A stretch of 64,000 nucleotides of DNA, from the NCBI GenBank assembly GCA_045545665.1, contig JAZQBL010000037.1:36005-100004 (forward strand), in the 5' to 3' direction. The notes below the pieces were generated by a model. The model worked only from the letters and a program-made list of their open reading frames with translations. It was not told the origin of the DNA and did no database searches. The translations under genes and the position numbers were made by a program. Of the stretch, positions 40,973 to 49,794 are shown one piece after another. How positions within the stretch are numbered: the first letter of the stretch is position 1; the number at the start of each line of letters is the position of its first letter. Source of the DNA: RGIG7213 sp045545665 (GTDB lineage Bacteria > Bacillota > Clostridia > Oscillospirales > CAG-272).

Positions 40973-42637
40973 GTGAACAGACAAGACGTAGAGAAAACTA
41001 TAACTGAATACCTGAAGCCCATATTCGGATTTGCTCTGAAGAGGTGTAAAAGCATCCACGATGCCGAGGATCTGTCGCAAGAGATTGCGATAAGAGCGTT
41101 CCGCGCACTCCTTGTCAAAGATGACGTCGCGGACATGGGAAAGTTCATCTGGACCGTTGCCCATAACACGCTCAGCAACTACTATCGTGATGCTGCGAAA
41201 AGCATGGTCGGTGTTTCTATTGATGAGGTTGCGGAGCTGATTGCAGATCCGTACTCTGAGTTGGATACAGACGACAATCGTGACGCTATCCATCGTCTCC
41301 AGACTGAGATCGCATACCTATCTAAGCTGCAAAGAAGAATAGTGATAGCTTTCTACTTTGAGAATCGCAAACAGGCAGATATTGCCGGAGAACTGGATAT
41401 TCCTCTCGGCACTGTCAAATGGCACTTGTTTGAAGCTAAAAAAGAATTGAAACGAGGTATGGATACGATGAGAAAAGCAAGCGAACTCAAATTTAACCCT
41501 ATTAAATTCCACTCCTACGGCATCAACGGTTCCGTCGGCAAAAAATCTCCCGATGAGTTCTTCCGTTCCACACTGACCCAGAATATCTGCTATTGTGTGC
41601 GTAATACAGCAAAGACGATCAATGAGATTGCCGATGACCTTGGAGTTTCCCCTGTGTACGTTGAAACCGAAGTGGAATTTCTTGAAGAATACGGCTTTCT
41701 GCAGGCACATAAAGACAAGTACATTGCGGGCTTCATCATCAGCGAGCCGACTGCAGAACTGCTTACCATGCAGAATGATATGTACAAGCGTGCTGCGGAG
41801 CTGTTTGCGAACGATCTGTATGATGAGTTGACCTCTTCCGGCATTCTTGACGATCCGGACATCCGGTGTGATCAAACTGACGGCCCCATCTCCTTGACTG
41901 AGTCTCCTGAAGCGGACCGTAATTTCATCCTGTGGACGCTGATTCCTTATATTGCAGCTTGGTCCGGTGAGAAACTGATGGATGAGAGCATTTCTTTTGA
42001 AGAGGTTGCCACGATCCGTCCGGATGGTGCTCATAATATCTATCACGCATCTGTAGTGCCGAATGAAACGGTTCTTCCCTATGACTACGTTTATATGAGA
42101 AACTGGTGCGGTCCTATGTGGAATGGCAATGGCAAGCGTATTCTTTGGCAGATCGACAGCGAGTGGACTGACCGTGCAGACGGCTACAAACTCAAGTATT
42201 CCGAAGAATCCAAACGTATTCTCTCACTCTATGAAAGAGAGTTTGAGGACCGTCTTTCAAAGGATGAATATGCGTGGCTTGCAGAACGAGGTTGTGTAAA
42301 AACCAACGGAGATTACGACGGACACTTCAAGTCTGCATGGCAGATCGTGGTTTTGGCAAGCGATGAAATTCGTGATAAACTTCTTGCCATCGGAGAGCGA
42401 ATCAAGGCAAAGTACCGAGCTGAATTTGAGGCGCTGAAGGCGCCATATGCCGAGGCTGTACTGGAATCGGTTCCTACACATCTCAGAAAGATAAAAGAGT
42501 ATGAGTTGCAGTTTGTATTTCACTCAGACGGATGGTTCATGCTTCACTGCATCACAACCCTCCTGAAAAACGGCAAACTGAAGGAGCCTACCGAAAGTCA
42601 GAGAAAATCCCTGACCACATTGATTGCCAACGTATAA
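40973..42637 (+). CDS. ECF-type sigma factor with a ~390-residue C-terminal extension
   Basis: Protein of 554 residues, more than twice the usual ECF length. Sigma-2 region: KSIHDAEDLSQEIAIRAFRA; sigma-4 region: LSKLQRRIVIAFYFENRKQA with IPLGTVKWHLFEAKKELKRG. After about residue 165 comes a helix-turn-helix-like segment (TAKTINEIADDLGVSPVYVE) and a long domain with WCGPMWNGNG, unlike known anti-sigma domains. GTG start, AGGAG at seven bases. No anti-sigma gene adjoins; the extension may be the sensor. Codon use (many CTG, GCG, GAG) differs from its neighbours, suggesting transfer. The extension's function is unknown. Confidence 0.8.
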   Translation: MNRQDVEKTITEYLKPIFGFALKRCKSIHDAEDLSQEIAIRAFRALLVKDDVADMGKFIWTVAHNTLSNYYRDAAKSMVGVSIDEVAELIADPYSELDTDDNRDAIHRLQTEIAYLSKLQRRIVIAFYFENRKQADIAGELDIPLGTVKWHLFEAKKELKRGMDTMRKASELKFNPIKFHSYGINGSVGKKSPDEFFRSTLTQNICYCVRNTAKTINEIADDLGVSPVYVETEVEFLEEYGFLQAHKDKYIAGFIISEPTAELLTMQNDMYKRAAELFANDLYDELTSSGILDDPDIRCDQTDGPISLTESPEADRNFILWTLIPYIAAWSGEKLMDESISFEEVATIRPDGAHNIYHASVVPNETVLPYDYVYMRNWCGPMWNGNGKRILWQIDSEWTDRADGYKLKYSEESKRILSLYEREFEDRLSKDEYAWLAERGCVKTNGDYDGHFKSAWQIVVLASDEIRDKLLAIGERIKAKYRAEFEALKAPYAEAVLESVPTHLRKIKEYELQFVFHSDGWFMLHCITTLLKNGKLKEPTESQRKSLTTLIANV

Positions 42638-42729
42638 GCAAAGCGAACTGCACGGCAAAATGATGACGGCAAAGAAACACTTTACTATCATTAAATTGTT
42701 TTTGAATTTTTCACGTTTAAACCAAAAAA

Positions 42730-42767
42730 GACAGGCGCATAGAAAACCTCTGTGCGTCTGCCTTTTT
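42730..42767. terminator. Terminator between convergent sigma factor and LRR genes
   Basis: GACAGGCGCATAGA and TCTGTGCGTCTGCC pair with several G-U pairs around AAACC, then a T-run on the plus strand. Confidence 0.7.
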
Positions 42768-42783
42768 ATTATAATTCAACTCT

Positions 42784-44196
42784 TTACTTCAACTTCATTA
42801 TCATTTCGGAAAGTGCTTCTTTATCAAGCTGATTCACAACGCCGTTTCCGTCAATATCGGCATATTGCGGATAAGTTATCACCCAGACACCGTTTATGTA
42901 ACCTGTCAAGTGTACAAGATCCTGTCCGTTTATTTCACCGTCACAGTTGACGTCGCCTTTTATTATGATGATATATTCGCCTATCTGTTCTGTCCCTTCG
43001 TAAATACGCACGCGCGTTCCCGTTGAAACGATGTCATCAAGTGTCAAATGTTCATCGAGGAAAGAAACGCTTATACCGTTAGGCTCAAAATACTTATGAA
43101 CGTCGCTTACGGTAGTACCGGGAGTGACGTTTGTCAAAAAGCTTACCGTGACGGGAACGAACGTCGGCTTTTCTTCATTCACGGTAACTGTAAACGAACA
43201 CGAATATTCTTCATACGATACTATGATATTCTGTGTTCCGTACGAGTATTTATCGTACCCCGACACCGTATAATCCGTAATTTCTTTCGCCGTTCCGTCC
43301 GAATATACCGCATTTACTTTTATTCCGTCAAGTAATAGCTCCTCTCCGTAGAGATATTCAAGCTTTTCGGGAAGTGTTGCTATTTCGACACGCACCATAG
43401 CAACACAGTTATACGAAACGTAAGACGACGTAATCGGGGCATTCCCCTGCCCTGCGGATATTTTTTCCCACTGTTCTTCACTTCCCACGTAGTAAACGTC
43501 CGTCATACTCGTGCAGTATTTAAACGCATCAGTGCCTATATTCATAAGGCTCGTCGGCACCGTAACCGACGAAAGGCTCAGACAGCCGTAAAATGCGTAA
43601 TTACTTACCGACGTAACTCCTTCGGGAATAAAAAGCTCCGTTACAAGCTCGCCGTCAATATACAGATGAGCGTTATTGCAAAACGGATTTGATTCTTTTT
43701 CAAAGCTGACAGCACACCATTTTGAAACACTTTTTATATGAACTCTTGCAAGGGACTCACAGCCGTAAAACGCTCTGAATCCCATACCTTCAACACCGCA
43801 TCCGACAGCAGCGGAAACGATCTTATCACAGCCGTAAAAAGCGTAGCTTCCTATGTACGTTATTCCGTCCTCAATTACGATATTGACAATATCCGAGCTT
43901 ACAGCGTACCACGGCGACTGTGACGACAGCGTATAGTTTGCCATACGACCTTCACCGCTTATAACGAGCGTTCCGTCGCACAGCGACCAGCTGACGGTAT
44001 CATCCGTACTCATACCGCAACCGCCCGAAAGAGCGGACGTGCCCGCATCGGTGCTTTGCACGTTTTCGGTCAAAGCCCTACTTTCAATATCGTTTTCGCC
44101 ATATTCACACGTCTGTGCGCCCGACACCGTAATATACAATGAAGACAATAAACAAGAAAAAACAGTCACAGCGGATAAGATCCGTTTGATATCCAT
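42784..44196 (-). CDS. Secreted LRR_5 / Ig-like / dockerin protein
   Basis: Extracellular protein of 470 residues with signal peptide MDIKRILSAVTVFSCLLSSL. Residues about 85-260 are BspA-type leucine-rich repeats (ITYIGSYAFYGCDKI, GMGFRAFYGCESL, VSNYAFYGCLSL, IGTDAFKYCTSM). About 270-345 resembles a bacterial Ig-like domain (LYGEELLLDGIKVNAVYSDG). The C-terminus is a type I dockerin with two calcium-binding repeats, GDVNCDGEINGQDLVHL and ADIDGNGVVNQLDKEAL. A dockerin implies docking to a cohesin encoded elsewhere. The protein has binding modules but no catalytic domain. Confidence 0.85.
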   Translation of the reverse strand: MDIKRILSAVTVFSCLLSSLYITVSGAQTCEYGENDIESRALTENVQSTDAGTSALSGGCGMSTDDTVSWSLCDGTLVISGEGRMANYTLSSQSPWYAVSSDIVNIVIEDGITYIGSYAFYGCDKIVSAAVGCGVEGMGFRAFYGCESLARVHIKSVSKWCAVSFEKESNPFCNNAHLYIDGELVTELFIPEGVTSVSNYAFYGCLSLSSVTVPTSLMNIGTDAFKYCTSMTDVYYVGSEEQWEKISAGQGNAPITSSYVSYNCVAMVRVEIATLPEKLEYLYGEELLLDGIKVNAVYSDGTAKEITDYTVSGYDKYSYGTQNIIVSYEEYSCSFTVTVNEEKPTFVPVTVSFLTNVTPGTTVSDVHKYFEPNGISVSFLDEHLTLDDIVSTGTRVRIYEGTEQIGEYIIIIKGDVNCDGEINGQDLVHLTGYINGVWVITYPQYADIDGNGVVNQLDKEALSEMIMKLK

Positions 44197-44228
44197 ATTC
44201 TTTGCCCCCTACTTTAGGTATTGTCTTA

Positions 44229-44257
44229 ATTATACATTGCTTCAAATATGAATACAA
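44229..44257 (-). promoter_or_regulatory. Promoter of the LRR-dockerin gene
   Basis: Minus strand TTGTAT, 17 bases, TATAAT. Confidence 0.65.
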
Positions 44258-44326
44258 CGAAAATATTGTAAACTTTGCCGTTTAACTTTTTACAGTTAAA
44301 GTATTTTTTAATCACTTTAAATCAGG

Positions 44327-44355
44327 TTGAAATTTTACACAATAAGTGTTATAAT
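44327..44355 (+). promoter_or_regulatory. Promoter of the beta-helix lipoprotein gene
   Basis: TTGAAA, 17 bases, TATAAT; leader of about 22 bases. Confidence 0.75.
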
Positions 44356-44383
44356 AAGGAAAATACTTGTTTTGGAGAAAAAG

Positions 44384-46048
44384 ATGCACAAAAAGAGATT
44401 ACTTGCAAGCATACTGCTCGGTGCTGTAATGCTCGCCTCCTGTAAAGGATCGGACACCGCAACCGACACAGACATCTCAACTGAACACGTACACACGATG
44501 CAGACCAAAAAGCACCTGCCGACGTGTACTGAGGACGGAAGCACGGAGCACGTTTGCACCGTTTGCAATTACACCTTTTCCGACAACGTAGTCAAAGCGA
44601 CAGGTCATTCATTTACAGACGGCGTTTGTTCCGAATGCGGATATTTTGAAAAAGAAATATACGTAGACGGTGTAAAAGCATCAGCCGTTCCCGAAAAAGG
44701 TAATTACTCCGTTTACGTAAGAGGTTCGGAAAATGACAGCTTCCATTTCTGGGATTACGACAGCTGGCAGGTAAAGAACGGTGCTTCGGCAGTTTCCGTC
44801 TATTTCTATTCGGTTAAAACTCTGTATTCTTCATTCAACGCATTAAAAAGCGACGCTGTCAATCTTTCGGTCGGCGACACAGTCGGAATAACCTCACATC
44901 ACGAAGGCTTCGGCCGCGGAGGCGGAATATTTGAAATAAACTCAGGCTATGTAAACTGCAGTTCAGTGCAGATAGCCGAAGGAAAATATGCAACGCTTAT
45001 TCCCTTTAAAGTCGGTGATGAGAAGGTCATAACAGTCGACCAGTTCGGCACGAAGGCAAACGGCGTAATGGCAGATCAGACAGCCATAAACACAGCTTTT
45101 GTATTTTCAAACGCCACAACAGTTGAATTTGAATCGGAAAAATACACCCAGAAAGCAAGACTTCAGATCTCAAACGTACACAACAAAACGATAAACGGCA
45201 GAGGCGCCGTCATATCAAACGACTACGAAACGGGCGTTGTGAACTGGCAGGATTTCGTAATAAACGATAATTCAAGCAATATAACCATCAAAAACCTCAT
45301 TATAAGCTGTGACGAAACAGAAGGCAAAAACACACTTTTCAGAAACAACGACCACGTTCAGCTTTATATAGGCAACGCAAGCTTTGTAACGCTTGACAAC
45401 GTAACGGTAAGAACTCCGCACAACACAGAAAACGACCGCCACGTAACGTCCGTCTGGATGCAGGAGGGCGCACACGATATAGTTATCAAAAACTCAACAA
45501 TACTTAATTTATCGCACAGCACAGTCGGCGGCGGTATCTGGATAAGCAACTGCAAAAACGTACAGATAATCAACAACCACATCGAAAAAGTATCCCACGA
45601 TGAGGTGTTGGCGGTGTTCAACGGAAGCGTTGACAACGTATTGATCGAAGAAAACTACATACACACGCACGACGAGCCTGCTCCTCAGGCATCTGCACAC
45701 GTTATCGGGTTCAGTGTTTATATAGAATCGGAGCGTTCGTACACCTACACCAACATCGTTTTCAGAAACAACATACTTGATATCGTTTCGTGGAAGGATG
45801 CTTTTATGTTCGGAAACTTTGCCGGTATTGAAATATACGGAAACAAGGTAGACTTACGTTGCAACGATGTGGCACAGCCGATATTGAATGCCGTTTTCAG
45901 AGTTCCCGACACCTCAACAACACAGAAAAACGTATCGGTATATGACAATGAGATAACCGTGTACAATCCTTCGGAAATACCGTTTACGGAAAGCTGCGGC
46001 GAAGGGTTTGATTTCCACGACAACACTTTGAAATTTGTCACGAACTAA
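44384..46048 (+). CDS. Lipoprotein with right-handed beta-helix domain
   Basis: Surface lipoprotein of 554 residues. Signal MHKKRLLASILLGAVMLASC ends in the lipidated Cys. The next 75 residues carry paired CxxC-type motifs (HVCTVCNY, GVCSECGY) resembling a small zinc-ribbon-like cell-surface module. From about residue 210 stacked repeats such as ITIKNLIISC, VTLDNVTVRTP, IVIKNSTILNLSHS, VQIINNHIEKVSH, VLIEENYIHTH and IEIYGNKVDLR form a parallel beta-helix as in pectate lyases and other polysaccharide-acting proteins. No catalytic set can be assigned. GGAG stands six bases before the chosen ATG. Confidence 0.75.
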   Translation: MHKKRLLASILLGAVMLASCKGSDTATDTDISTEHVHTMQTKKHLPTCTEDGSTEHVCTVCNYTFSDNVVKATGHSFTDGVCSECGYFEKEIYVDGVKASAVPEKGNYSVYVRGSENDSFHFWDYDSWQVKNGASAVSVYFYSVKTLYSSFNALKSDAVNLSVGDTVGITSHHEGFGRGGGIFEINSGYVNCSSVQIAEGKYATLIPFKVGDEKVITVDQFGTKANGVMADQTAINTAFVFSNATTVEFESEKYTQKARLQISNVHNKTINGRGAVISNDYETGVVNWQDFVINDNSSNITIKNLIISCDETEGKNTLFRNNDHVQLYIGNASFVTLDNVTVRTPHNTENDRHVTSVWMQEGAHDIVIKNSTILNLSHSTVGGGIWISNCKNVQIINNHIEKVSHDEVLAVFNGSVDNVLIEENYIHTHDEPAPQASAHVIGFSVYIESERSYTYTNIVFRNNILDIVSWKDAFMFGNFAGIEIYGNKVDLRCNDVAQPILNAVFRVPDTSTTQKNVSVYDNEITVYNPSEIPFTESCGEGFDFHDNTLKFVTN

Positions 46049-46065
46049 ACTGAATCAGATAAAAC

Positions 46066-46096
46066 AAGGGTTACCGACCGAGTCGGTAACCCTTTT
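46066..46096. terminator. Bidirectional terminator
   Basis: AAGGGTTACCGAC and GTCGGTAACCCTT form a perfect stem with a CGA loop between two convergent genes. Confidence 0.92.
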
Positions 46097-46122
46097 ATCT
46101 ATTTATAAAACAGATTATTTAA

Positions 46123-49100
46123 TTACTTAAGCGTACGTGTGTAGTGGTTATGCTGGTGAATGAGAATTTCCTTTATATAGCTTGAAGATGCTATTGCGTC
46201 ACGTACGTCGTCAAATCTTTCGTTAAGATCGTAAAGAGCCTGGCTGCACGGATAGAACATTGTGGGCGCTTTGATTATATTGTACGCTGAAAGCGGGAAA
46301 TCTTCAACGCCGTGGTGAGCCGCCTGGCAAATATCACTCTTAAGATATGAACCGTAGTACTGTTCAAGCTTTCTTGCAACGCCGCTTCCGGCATCGGCAA
46401 GGATAAGAGCATTCTTTCTGTCAGTATAGAAGCGGCATACAACGCTCATATCATTCTGATCATAGGGATTATATTCAATCAACATATCGTCAGGTGCATA
46501 AAGTATTTCCATACGAACGTCACCGAACGTAAATTCCATACCCGTATGTATTGTCAGTATCTTTACGCCTCTGAACATATTTACGTACTTGTAAATATCT
46601 CCCGTGTAAAATGCGGTATGCCACGACGATTTTGCCACGCCGGGCGTTTCGGGACAGTACATAAAGCGTTCAAGTGTTACAGCGGACGCATATTTCTGTG
46701 CAAACGCCATAAAGCATTCATAGTGGTCGTTATGCGAGTGAGTTATGAGCCATGCACGGATAATTATCTTCTCTTTACTTCCGTTATTGAGTTCGACAAG
46801 CTTATTGTAAAGTATGTCACTCTCAGCCGTGTAGCCGCCGTCGATAACAACGAACGAGCCGTCGGAAAGCTGTACAACATATCCCATACCGTTGAGATAC
46901 GAAGATTTAAGCTGTGTTATTGAAGGTGTGATGCCTTTGGACACAACATTATTTTTTAAAGGAAGATCACCGGCTGAGCCCTTTGCCTCTGCAATACGGA
47001 GTCTGCGGCTGTTTTCAGCCCAGTACATATGATAGAAGTCGTCACCCTTAACGAACGTCGTTGCGTGTATTTCACCCTTCACCGTATCGCTGTATATTTC
47101 ACATCCGTCTGATATAAAGCCCGCGTATACAGCTTCGTAAGTTTCAAGCGGAATATTATCGTAAGAAAGAAGCGTGTGATTTTCCGTATATTGTGTAAAT
47201 TCCGGTGTTGTAAAGGAGTCATCGGGTGTAAGCGTTTTGTAAGAAATAGCGTAGTTTTCGCCTATATTCTGTTTTACAAGCTCAAGGTCAACGTCGTCTA
47301 TCACGCCGTCACAGTTTACGTCTGCATCCTTTACGTACGCATACAGAAGCGGCTGTTTTATGTGCTTTGCAACTCTGAGAATATCTTTTGCGTTTATGAT
47401 ACCGTCGTGATTTACATCACACTTGTACACGCCCGGATAATCGAGTATCGTTACGTCGTAAAGCTGTGCGGAAACTCGGCAATACGTATAAAGATCTGCC
47501 TGTGTTCCTTCGGTAAGAGAGCTGTTCTGAACGCCGAGGGCAAGAGTACCCGAGGAATGTGCGGGCGATATTACAAACTTACCGGGCGTTCTTTCAAAGA
47601 AGAACCATCTCTGTGACGTCAAGTTTTCCGACGGTGTGGTATTTACAAGAGTATTGTTTTTAACAGATCCGCCTTCCGCACTCATAACACCGCCGGAAAG
47701 TACGTTCGTAAGTGTGTACGAACCGTCGGAATTGCGTACGAACATCCATTTTTGTGCGTCGGTGTTGTCGTTTCTGTTTCTCGCCTTCACCATATACACC
47801 GTGCCGGCGGAATTTGATGACGTATTTGCAACACCTATATTTACGTTAGCCGACGTACTGTTTATCACAGCTGTAAACTTTTCACCGAAATCAGCAGCAG
47901 GTGCGGTTTTATAATCTTCAGTATTGATACCCGTATTCAGGTAGTGCATAAGGGCATCGTAATAACCGTTCGGGCATTCTGCTTTTACATCGTCGTTGTT
48001 TTCAAGATAGTACGATACGGAAAATGTGGGGCAGCCCTGGTATCCTCTGTAAATGCCTGTGGTCAAAAAGTGCTCATAAAGTTCGTCGCCTGATTTTTCA
48101 CGTACGTTTTTCTCGAAATAATATTTATTTTGGTAATACTCTTCATCGTAGACCAAGTCTTTAAGACTCTGATCGAAGTAAAATGAAAGAGATACTCTCT
48201 GGGCAACGGTTTTGTTATATTCGTAAATCGATACGTTTTTGCCGGGTTCTGTGTATCCGCCTGCAATTTCAACGACTTTACCGCTTGAATGTGCAGGTGA
48301 CAAAGAGTATTCACCCGGCATTCTTTCGTAAATATACATTTGCTGGTGAAGATTGTCAACACCGTTATTTGTATACGTCGCAAGGTTTGCATTGTTTGCA
48401 AGAGAAGCACCCGAAACGTCAAGTGCCGCTTTGGGATACGTCTTGTTAGTTACAACGTATGCTCCCGTTTCGGGGACGTATGTGAACAGCCATACCTGTC
48501 TTTTGTCACTGAACGACTGTGTTACGGTTTCGACATTCCAAGCGTTGTTCGATGAGTTCGTCGCGGTGGATTTAAGACCGAGGTTCGTGCTTTGACCGAT
48601 AAAGTTTATAATAGCTTCGAACGAGTCTGCAATATATTCGGAAGGAGCTGTTTTAAATCCTGCCGTATTTCTGCCCGTATTGTAATAGTGCATAAGTGCA
48701 TCGACGGGGTTATCGCAGGATGATCTCACGGAGGCGTTATTGTCAAGATAATATTTTGCGGAAAATACAGGGCTTGCCTGCTTGCCTTCCGCAAGTCCGA
48801 ATTTACCGAAATGTTCATAAAGCGCCGCCTCGGTCGCACCGACTTTGGACGTGATCTCGGGGTATTTTACTCCGTAATATTCCCAGTCAAAAGCGATATT
48901 CTTTATCGCATCGGGGATAAGGACTTGAATATTGAAAAGCTGTGCGGGGGTGTGGTTATACTGATACGTTATAACGTTAGTACCGCTTGATGTCGAGCCG
49001 CCGATATCAAGCACCGTAAAGTGTGATGCGTGTACGGGAGCTAAAACGTACTGTCCCGGGAGTCTTTCAAGCAAACGCCACTGCTGAGCCTGTGATCCGT

Positions 49101-49752
49101 TCGATTTGTACGTGCTTACGTTTGCACCGCTTTCTTTTGATGCACCGTTAACGTCAAGAACCGTTCCCGTATATTTGTTCGTTATCGTATACGAGCCGTT
49201 ATCATTGCATTTGAACGTCCAGATCTGCTTTGTATCGGTAATATCAGCCGCCAGAGCCTGTACGTTATATTTTCCGTTTGAGGAGCTTGTTGCAGATGAT
49301 GCAACGCCTACGTTGAACGCACCGTTTGCGGTATCTTGCGCACGTGAGATCACCGCATCAAACGTACCTGACAAAAATTTGTCGGGCGAGGGCTTCGATA
49401 CGGTCGTAGAAAGCATTTCGCAGTAATGCAAAAGTGCCTCTTTATAATCCGTGCCGAACTGTTCGCTTACCGATTCGTTATTACGCAAGTACTCGGTTAC
49501 GGAGAAAGTCGGGCTTCCCTGCTTACCTTCGTCAACACCTTGATTTTGAAAGTGCGTATAAAGTTCGTCTTCAGCCGTGCCGTATTCTTCGGCGACCTCG
49601 GGATACTTAGCCGCATAATATTCCGCATCAAATACGTAGTCCTTGCAGTCTGACGGTATCCAGTCAGCCGAATATGCCGTAAATGGCAAGATTGAAATGA
49701 CCGTCATCACCGCAACAAAAGCGGCAACGGTGCGTTTAAGTGAAATTTTCAT
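46123..49752 (-). CDS. Secreted mosaic protein: three [EYY-repeat + ricin-type] units, dockerin, metallo-beta-lactamase fold
   Basis: Extracellular protein of 1209 residues with a signal peptide to about 29. Three times a repeat of about 85 residues (FDAEYYAAKYPEV..ELYTHFQNQGVDEGKQ at 41, 288 and 535) precedes a ricin-type beta-trefoil with QxW-like motifs (QIWTF, QQWRLLERLPGQYVLAP, QVWLF, QKWMF, QRWFFFERTPGKFVISP). A dockerin lies at about 777-830 (CDVNHDGIINAKDIL and ADVNCDGVIDDVDLEL). The C-terminal part from about 955 is a ComEC-like metallo-beta-lactamase fold with HSHNDH at 1005-1010, DAGSG at 1120 and AHHG at 1145. Sugar binding plus a metallohydrolase is inferred; the substrate is unknown. 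Confidence 0.82.
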   Translation of the reverse strand: MKISLKRTVAAFVAVMTVISILPFTAYSADWIPSDCKDYVFDAEYYAAKYPEVAEEYGTAEDELYTHFQNQGVDEGKQGSPTFSVTEYLRNNESVSEQFGTDYKEALLHYCEMLSTTVSKPSPDKFLSGTFDAVISRAQDTANGAFNVGVASSATSSSNGKYNVQALAADITDTKQIWTFKCNDNGSYTITNKYTGTVLDVNGASKESGANVSTYKSNGSQAQQWRLLERLPGQYVLAPVHASHFTVLDIGGSTSSGTNVITYQYNHTPAQLFNIQVLIPDAIKNIAFDWEYYGVKYPEITSKVGATEAALYEHFGKFGLAEGKQASPVFSAKYYLDNNASVRSSCDNPVDALMHYYNTGRNTAGFKTAPSEYIADSFEAIINFIGQSTNLGLKSTATNSSNNAWNVETVTQSFSDKRQVWLFTYVPETGAYVVTNKTYPKAALDVSGASLANNANLATYTNNGVDNLHQQMYIYERMPGEYSLSPAHSSGKVVEIAGGYTEPGKNVSIYEYNKTVAQRVSLSFYFDQSLKDLVYDEEYYQNKYYFEKNVREKSGDELYEHFLTTGIYRGYQGCPTFSVSYYLENNDDVKAECPNGYYDALMHYLNTGINTEDYKTAPAADFGEKFTAVINSTSANVNIGVANTSSNSAGTVYMVKARNRNDNTDAQKWMFVRNSDGSYTLTNVLSGGVMSAEGGSVKNNTLVNTTPSENLTSQRWFFFERTPGKFVISPAHSSGTLALGVQNSSLTEGTQADLYTYCRVSAQLYDVTILDYPGVYKCDVNHDGIINAKDILRVAKHIKQPLLYAYVKDADVNCDGVIDDVDLELVKQNIGENYAISYKTLTPDDSFTTPEFTQYTENHTLLSYDNIPLETYEAVYAGFISDGCEIYSDTVKGEIHATTFVKGDDFYHMYWAENSRRLRIAEAKGSAGDLPLKNNVVSKGITPSITQLKSSYLNGMGYVVQLSDGSFVVIDGGYTAESDILYNKLVELNNGSKEKIIIRAWLITHSHNDHYECFMAFAQKYASAVTLERFMYCPETPGVAKSSWHTAFYTGDIYKYVNMFRGVKILTIHTGMEFTFGDVRMEILYAPDDMLIEYNPYDQNDMSVVCRFYTDRKNALILADAGSGVARKLEQYYGSYLKSDICQAAHHGVEDFPLSAYNIIKAPTMFYPCSQALYDLNERFDDVRDAIASSSYIKEILIHQHNHYTRTLK

Positions 49753-49794
49753 ACATCCTCCCGTAAAAAAACAATAGTTCTTCGTATTACAAGT

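Noticed and set aside
39717..42780. Prophage or integrative element
   Set aside because: No integrase, no structural genes and no repeated tRNA end found.
42784..49752. Cellulosome gene cluster
   Set aside because: Two dockerin proteins are present, but no cohesin, scaffoldin or recognised cellulase.
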